This document shows, in pieces, positions 59,644-64,000 of a stretch of 64,000 nt of DNA (positions within the stretch are counted from its first letter, which is position 1; each line of letters opens with the position of its first letter). The stretch lies in NCBI RefSeq assembly GCF_001507665.1, contig NZ_CP013910.1:251501-315500 (forward strand), in the 5' to 3' direction. A program made the position numbers and the translations under genes. The stretch comes from Deinococcus actinosclerus (GTDB taxonomy: Bacteria; Deinococcota; Deinococci; Deinococcales; Deinococcaceae). A model generated the notes under the pieces. The model ran no database searches and was not told the origin of the DNA. It worked only from the letters and a program-made list of their open reading frames with translations.

Positions 59644-59905
59644 CCCGCCGCTCACCCGCCAGCCCCCGCCTTCCGGCCCCCCGCCGGTCCCTGCGCCGGG
59701 CCTGGGGGCGGCTGTGGGGGGCCTGCCAGGGGAGGCCAGCCGTCGGAGCGCCACACTGTCAGGGGCGTTCACGCTATGCTGCCGGACTGGCCCGCGTGTG
59801 CTTCCGGCCGCGCGCTCCCGGCCCCGCCACTCCCCGGAACCCACCCCCCAGGCCGGTTTCCGCGCGCCGCTCGACCTGTTCTGTCGATCCCGGCCCGAGG
59901 TTCCC

Positions 59906-60445
59906 ATGACCCATGCACCCAAGGCGGCGCTGCCGCTGCTGCTGATCGCCCTGTACGCCCTGAGCATCCTGCTGGCGAACCTGACGCTCAATACCTTCAT
60001 TCCGCTGCCGGTGTACGGCCTGCTGAGCGTCGGCACGATCTTCTTCGCCGCCGTGTTCACCCTGCGTGACCGCATTCACCGCGCGGGCGGCCTGAACGCG
60101 GTGTACCTCGCCATTGCCGCCGCGCTGGTCGTGAACACGGTCGTGGCGCTGCTGACCGGCACGCCCTGGCGCTTCGTGGGCGCCAGCTTCCTGGCGATCC
60201 TGGCCGGCGAACTGGCTGACACCGCCGTGTACCAGCGCCTGATCCAGCGCAGCTGGTGGACGCGCGTGCTGGCCAGCAACGCCGTGAGCGTGCCGCTAGA
60301 CAGCGTGCTGTTCAACCTGCTGGCCTTCTGGGGCGACATGCCGCCCTCGCAGATCGCGCAGATCATCTTCGCGGACATCCTCGCGAAGTACCTGATCGCC
60401 GCGCTGTTCGCCTTCCGCGTGCGGCACGCGGCCCGCGCGGCCTGA
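59906..60445 (+). CDS. VUT-family (YhhQ-like) queuosine precursor transporter
   Basis: A 179-residue inner-membrane protein with five or six helices: LLIALYALSILLANLTLNTF, GLLSVGTIFFAAVFTLRDRIHRAGG, then GASFLAILAGELADTAVYQRLI and NAVSVPLDSVLFNLLAFWG. The conserved AGELADTAVYQ and PLDSVLFN segments match PF02592 proteins, which import preQ0/preQ1 for tRNA queuosine. No queuosine-pathway enzyme is adjacent. The 262-bp gap upstream holds a TATGCT box (59775-59780) and a GC-rich leader. Confidence 0.82.
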   Translation: MTHAPKAALPLLLIALYALSILLANLTLNTFIPLPVYGLLSVGTIFFAAVFTLRDRIHRAGGLNAVYLAIAAALVVNTVVALLTGTPWRFVGASFLAILAGELADTAVYQRLIQRSWWTRVLASNAVSVPLDSVLFNLLAFWGDMPPSQIAQIIFADILAKYLIAALFAFRVRHAARAA

Positions 60446-60458
60446 CCGCGCCCTGCCC

Positions 60459-60869
60459 TCAGCTGGGCGCGCGGCCGTCCCGTTTCGCTGCCCGTGCGTG
60501 CTCGTTCGCGGCAGCCGCCGCGCGGATCAGCTCACGGAAGGCCGCCTCATCCAGCACGGCCCCCTCGGGCAGGTCAATGGCGCGGCGGGCGCTGCCCTCC
60601 AGACTGGCGTTGAACAGCCCGGCCGGGTCGGGCAGCGAGGCCCCGCGCGGGAACGTGAGCTTCACCGCCCGCGCGTAGGACTCGCCGGTGCACAGCACGC
60701 CCGCGTGTTCCCACACCGGCACGCCCGGCGAGGTCGCCTTGGCCCACTTCACGCTCTCCTGCACGCCCGGCAGCGCCGCCCGGATCAGGGCGCGCACCCG
60801 GCGCAGCGTCTCGCCCCGCCAGTCCCCCAGGGCCTCGATCCGCTCGGTCACGGGATCGGGGCGGGTCAC
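60459..60869 (-). CDS. DUF1801 domain-containing protein
   Basis: A 136-residue cytosolic protein. LRRVRALIRAALPGVQESVKWAKATSPGVPVWEHAGVLCTG and AVKLTFPRGASLPDPAGLFNASLEG are typical of the DUF1801 (YdhG-like) fold, a small alpha/beta domain of unknown function that may bind a ligand or protein. The GTG start at 60869 overlaps the GH31 stop by 4 bp (GTGA), so it is co-translated with that hydrolase, an unusual pairing. Confidence 0.85.
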   Translation of the reverse strand: MTRPDPVTERIEALGDWRGETLRRVRALIRAALPGVQESVKWAKATSPGVPVWEHAGVLCTGESYARAVKLTFPRGASLPDPAGLFNASLEGSARRAIDLPEGAVLDEAAFRELIRAAAAANEHARAAKRDGRAPS

Positions 60870-63334
60870 GCTCCGCCCACCGGGACCGTGCCCCCGTCGC
60901 CCGGCTCCTCGTCGTCCCCGGGTTCGAGCTCCAGCGTCACGGTCTGCCAGCGGGCCGGGAGGGTCAGGCGCAGCACGCCGTCCTCGTACGCGAAGCTGGC
61001 GGCTCCCTGCGCGGCGCGGACGTGCCCGAGGCCCAGGACGTGCATGGTCTCGCGCTGCTCGAAGCTGCCGGTGTCCCCCTCGGTCTCGCGGCGGATGGTC
61101 AGGCGCGCGCCCTGCCGCTCGCCCACCAGCCGGGTGGCGCGGCCTCCCGCGGGGCCGTCCCCGGCGTCCTCGAACAGCTGGCCCACGAAGCCGTCAGGCC
61201 CCGCGTGGATGAGCCACGACAGGCGCGCCCAGCGGGCCGAGGTCGTGTGCGGCGCGGCCTCCGTGACGGGCAGGGCCGTGCCGGCGCGCAGGTACATGGG
61301 CAGCGTGTCCAGCGGCGCGTCCGCGACGACGTGCTGCCCGCCCGCGTGAACAGGGCCGAACTGCGCCAGGTTGAACACGGCCGCCCAGCGCCCCGCCGGG
61401 AGGTACACCAGCCGCCGCCGGTGCCCGGCCCGCAGGACCGGCGCGACCATCAGCCCCTCGCCGAGCAGGTACTGGGTGTCCTCGCGCGCGGCGTCCTCGT
61501 CGGCGGGCCAGTGCAGCGCCAGCGGGCGCATGACCGGCAGCGCCGTGCGGGTCGCCCCCTGCGCCAGGGTGTACAGGTGCGGCAGCAGCCGGTAGCGCAG
61601 CTCCAGCGCCGAGCGGATCACGTCCGTGACCGCCTCCCCGAAGCGCCAGGGTTCCTGGTCGGCGGTGCCCAGCGCTGCGTGGTTGCGCACGAAGGCGTAC
61701 CCGACCGCCGCCTGGTACCAGCGGGCCAGCAGTTCGCCGGTGGTATCGCCCGCGAAGCCGCCCACGTCCGCTGCCGCGAACGGAATGCCGCTCAGGCCCA
61801 GGCCCTGGATCATGGGGAGGCTCAGGGCCAGATGCGACCACGTGGCGGTGTTGTCCCCGGTCCAGACGGTCGCGTGCCGCTGGATGCCCGCGTACCCGGC
61901 GCGGGTCAGCACCCACGGGCGGATCTGCGGGCTGAACTTCGCGTACCCGGCGCGGCTGGCCTCGCTCATGCCGTTCGCGTACGCGTTGTGGACCTCCAGG
62001 TGCGTGCGGGTGCCGTGCCGCGCGTCGTACGGCAGGGTCTTGCCCTCGGTCTCGCGCGGCTGGCGCAGGCTGAAGCACGCGGGCTCGTTCATGTCGTTCC
62101 ACTGCCCCTGAATGCCCGCGTCCGCGAAGAATTTATGTCGCCCGGCCCACCACGCGACCACCTCGGGCCGCGTGAAGTCCGGGAACACCGCCGGGTCCGG
62201 CCAGACCTCCCCGACCAGCACGTCCCCACGCGCCGTGCGCACGAGGTGATCGCCCTTCGCCGCCTCCTCGTACACGTCGTACCCGGCCTCCAGTTTCACG
62301 CCGGGGTCCACGATCGGCACGAGCTTCACGCCCTGCTCGCCCGCCTCCTTCACGAAGGCCCGCAGGTCCGGGAAGTTCGCGCGGCTGACCGTCCAGACCT
62401 TGTACGCGTCCATGTAGTCGATGTCCACGTACACGCTGTCCAGCGGCAGCTTCCGGTCGCGGTAGCCCTGGATGACCGCGCGCAGGTCGTCCGCCGTGCG
62501 GTACCCCCAGCGGCTCTGCGCGGCCCCCAGCGCCCACAGCGGCGGCATCGGCGCGTAGCCGGTCAGGTCCGCGTAGCGGCGCAGCACGTCCGCCGGGCGC
62601 GGGCCCGCCAGGACGTACACGTCCAGTTCCGGGCCGGCGGAGGCCCAGCGCAGCTCGGTCGGGTGGGCGCGCGCCACGTCCACCTCCATGCGCCAGGGTT
62701 CGTCCACGAACACCCCGTGCGCCCGGCCGCCCTGCAACACGGTCGTGAACGGCACCGACACGTACAGCGGGTCCGTCTCGGTGTGGTGCGGGAAGCAGTC
62801 GGTGTTCCAGAAGGTCAGGTGCATGCCGCGCTTGTCCAGCGGCCCCACCCGCTCCCCGAAGCCCAGGTACATCGCGCCGTCCGGGGCGTCCAGGTGCAGG
62901 CGCGTGCGGCGCAGGTTGAAACGCTCGGCGTCCAGCGCGGGCCGCTGCGTGGGCGCCTCGCCCGACCAGTCCAGCGCGCTGACCAGTTCGCGCCCCTCCG
63001 CGCCGTCGTCGGCCGGGCCATGACCCGTCACGACCCGCCACGCCCCGGTCACGCGGTTCAGGTGCAGCGACAGCCCACCCGCGCTCACCCACAGCTCGGC
63101 CCCGGCCTCGGTGACCTGCAGGGACGCGCCAGCCGGCAGGTCCGGCCGCAGCGCGAAACTCCGCTTCGGGCCCACCCGCGGGAAGCCCAGCGTGTTCGCC
63201 CGCGCCTCCGGGAGCAGGCGCACCCGCAGCGCCCCGGGCAGCGGCGCGGTCACCACCAGCACGTCCGACTCGCCCCACACGCGCACCTCCGGCCCCTGCC
63301 CACCCGACTCTGCCGCAAACGAAGAGAACCTCAT
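60866..63334 (-). CDS. Glycoside hydrolase family 31 alpha-glucosidase/alpha-xylosidase
   Basis: An 822-residue cytosolic enzyme that cleaves alpha-linked glucose or xylose. The N-terminal beta-sandwich leads to a barrel with PLDSVYVDIDYMDAYKVWTV. The nucleophile Asp lies in GQWNDMNEPACFS, the RAGYAGIQRHATVWTGDN strand follows, and the acid Asp is probably in that WTGDN. C-terminal beta domains follow. There is no signal peptide. TACGCT lies 9 nt before the ATG at 63334. It might handle xyloglucan side chains or malto-oligosaccharides. Confidence 0.92.
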   Translation of the reverse strand: MRFSSFAAESGGQGPEVRVWGESDVLVVTAPLPGALRVRLLPEARANTLGFPRVGPKRSFALRPDLPAGASLQVTEAGAELWVSAGGLSLHLNRVTGAWRVVTGHGPADDGAEGRELVSALDWSGEAPTQRPALDAERFNLRRTRLHLDAPDGAMYLGFGERVGPLDKRGMHLTFWNTDCFPHHTETDPLYVSVPFTTVLQGGRAHGVFVDEPWRMEVDVARAHPTELRWASAGPELDVYVLAGPRPADVLRRYADLTGYAPMPPLWALGAAQSRWGYRTADDLRAVIQGYRDRKLPLDSVYVDIDYMDAYKVWTVSRANFPDLRAFVKEAGEQGVKLVPIVDPGVKLEAGYDVYEEAAKGDHLVRTARGDVLVGEVWPDPAVFPDFTRPEVVAWWAGRHKFFADAGIQGQWNDMNEPACFSLRQPRETEGKTLPYDARHGTRTHLEVHNAYANGMSEASRAGYAKFSPQIRPWVLTRAGYAGIQRHATVWTGDNTATWSHLALSLPMIQGLGLSGIPFAAADVGGFAGDTTGELLARWYQAAVGYAFVRNHAALGTADQEPWRFGEAVTDVIRSALELRYRLLPHLYTLAQGATRTALPVMRPLALHWPADEDAAREDTQYLLGEGLMVAPVLRAGHRRRLVYLPAGRWAAVFNLAQFGPVHAGGQHVVADAPLDTLPMYLRAGTALPVTEAAPHTTSARWARLSWLIHAGPDGFVGQLFEDAGDGPAGGRATRLVGERQGARLTIRRETEGDTGSFEQRETMHVLGLGHVRAAQGAASFAYEDGVLRLTLPARWQTVTLELEPGDDEEPGDGGTVPVGGA

Positions 63335-63359
63335 GTGCCCACCAGCGTACCGCTGTTGG

Positions 63360-63415
63360 GGTCGAAGGTTGAAGGTTGATGGAGCCCAGCCTCTGTCACC
63401 TATCAACCTTCGACC
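63360..63415 (-). repeat. 13-bp perfect inverted repeat between two leftward genes
   Basis: GGTCGAAGGTTGA (63360-63372) and TCAACCTTCGACC (63403-63415) form a perfect stem, and a shifted GAAGGTTGAT/ATCAACCTTC pairing is also possible. It lies 11 bp after the RNase H-like stop and could terminate or stabilise that transcript. There is no T tract. Confidence 0.6.
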
Positions 63416-63426
63416 ATCAATGTTCC

Positions 63427-64000
63427 TCACCCGGTGCCGAGGAACTCCACCTGCACGCCGCTCTCGTCGGCGGCGCGGCGGGCGTGGTGCAGCTGCGCCT
63501 GCGCCGCCGGCCGCAGGGCGCGCTCGGGGCGCTGCCACAGCGCCTGCGCGACGCGGCTGGCGCGCCGGACGAGCAGCACCTCGCCGGGCAGGGCCAGCCC
63601 CACGGCGGCCAGCAGGGCCTGCGCGCTGGGCGGCACGTCGGAACTGAGGTCCAGCGGGACGTGCGCGGTGACGCGCTCGCCGGGGCGGCGCAGGCTGACG
63701 CGCGCCTCGGGCTGCGCGGGCCGCTGCTCAATCAGCACGTCCGAACGCGGATCGAGCAGGCCGCCTGAACCGCTGCCGCGCCGGGCGTCGTTGGCGAGGT
63801 CGTGGGCGCTCTGCATGTGCCGCCGCGTGCGGGGCGCGTACACCACGCGGAGGGTCACGCCGCGCGCCAGGGCCTCGGCCTGCACCTCGCGGGCCTCCTC
63901 GTCGAGCAGGGCGGGACCGCGCCCGCGCCCGACCGAGGCGATCACCGCCTGATTGTCGGTGTGTACCGTCAGCGGCTCCCCGGCTGGCGCGGCGCGGACC
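63427..64000 (-). CDS. RNase H-fold protein, 5' truncated by the window edge
   Basis: The frame is open from 63999 leftward, so the start is outside the window. EPLTVHTDNQAVIASVGRG matches the RNase HI strand bearing a catalytic Asp, followed by a helix. VTLRVVYAPRTRRHMQSAHDLANDARRG resembles the C-terminal RNase H stretch with the His/Asp pair. A ~90-residue extension (RVSLRRPGERVTAHVPLDLSS) follows that is unlike RNase HI. It may be an RNase H-like nuclease or a domain of unknown use. Confidence 0.65.
   Translation of the reverse strand, partial: VRAAPAGEPLTVHTDNQAVIASVGRGRGPALLDEEAREVQAEALARGVTLRVVYAPRTRRHMQSAHDLANDARRGSGSGGLLDPRSDVLIEQRPAQPEARVSLRRPGERVTAHVPLDLSSDVPPSAQALLAAVGLALPGEVLLVRRASRVAQALWQRPERALRPAAQAQLHHARRAADESGVQVEFLGTG

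Noticed and set aside
59644..59905. preQ1 riboswitch before the queuosine-type transporter gene
   Set aside because: The leader is GC-rich and hairpin-prone, but I cannot find a recognisable preQ1 aptamer. A covariance-model search would be needed.

Overview
The window is a high-GC chromosomal segment from a Deinococcus-like bacterium (Deinococcota). This is inferred from gene content and style: an archaeal-type phosphoglycerate mutase, a PIG-L/BshB-type deacetylase, several GNAT acetyltransferases, an archaic chaperone-usher cluster in a GC-rich non-proteobacterial setting, many genes that look leaderless (TAnnnT box 6-7 nt before the start codon), and gene strings joined by ATGA/GTGA overlaps. 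There is no rRNA, tRNA, transposase, integrase or CRISPR array. The left edge cuts a TerC/DUF475 membrane protein gene and the right edge cuts an RNase H-like gene.

Layout. 1-9.3 kb: housekeeping and accessory genes (apgM, a secreted protein, a HAD-type phosphatase, a frameshifted MocR-type regulator, a BenE transporter, two small P-loop kinases, an LLM flavin oxidoreductase), with a candidate structured RNA at 7340-7568 and a folded repeat at 8144-8277. 9.5-11.6 kb: groES-groEL with its promoter and terminator. 11.85-14.7 kb: a four-gene coupled operon of GGDEF-RHH fusion, deaminase, Nudix-methyltransferase fusion and histidine phosphatase. 14.7-17.5 kb: an amino-acid permease and a GNAT. 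17.6-33.7 kb: a plant-oligosaccharide regulon. Leftward it runs lacI, ABC binding protein, two permeases, secreted GH-A hydrolase, GH1, GH43 and GH3. Rightward it runs ROK regulator, xylB, xylA and galM. It would import xylo- or gluco-oligosaccharides, trim them to xylose and glucose, and feed xylose to xylulose-5-phosphate. 33.7-37.7 kb: a chaperone-usher fimbrial operon (pilin, minor subunit, chaperone, usher). 37.9-45.3 kb: M23 peptidase, an M16 peptidase pair, a CitE-like lyase, a GH32 fructan hydrolase, a VOC protein, a RIO-like kinase and an unlisted 39-residue ORF. 45.5-55 kb: an NMT1-type binding protein, an RGG-repeat protein, S9 and M20 peptidases, a membrane GGDEF-EAL protein and a PIG-L deacetylase. 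55.2-64 kb: three tandem double-GNAT genes, a Nudix-like protein, a queuosine-precursor-type transporter, GH31, DUF1801 and the RNase H-like gene.

Two observations cut across regions. First, a ~530-550 bp element occurs twice (3127-3657 and 41082-41634). It is itself an imperfect palindrome with long terminal inverted repeats, and each copy fills a convergent intergenic gap. Second, three conserved genes (MocR, GH3, ROK), and probably a fourth, are broken by what looks like one missing base in a G/C homopolymer. That pattern suggests sequence error as much as real gene decay.
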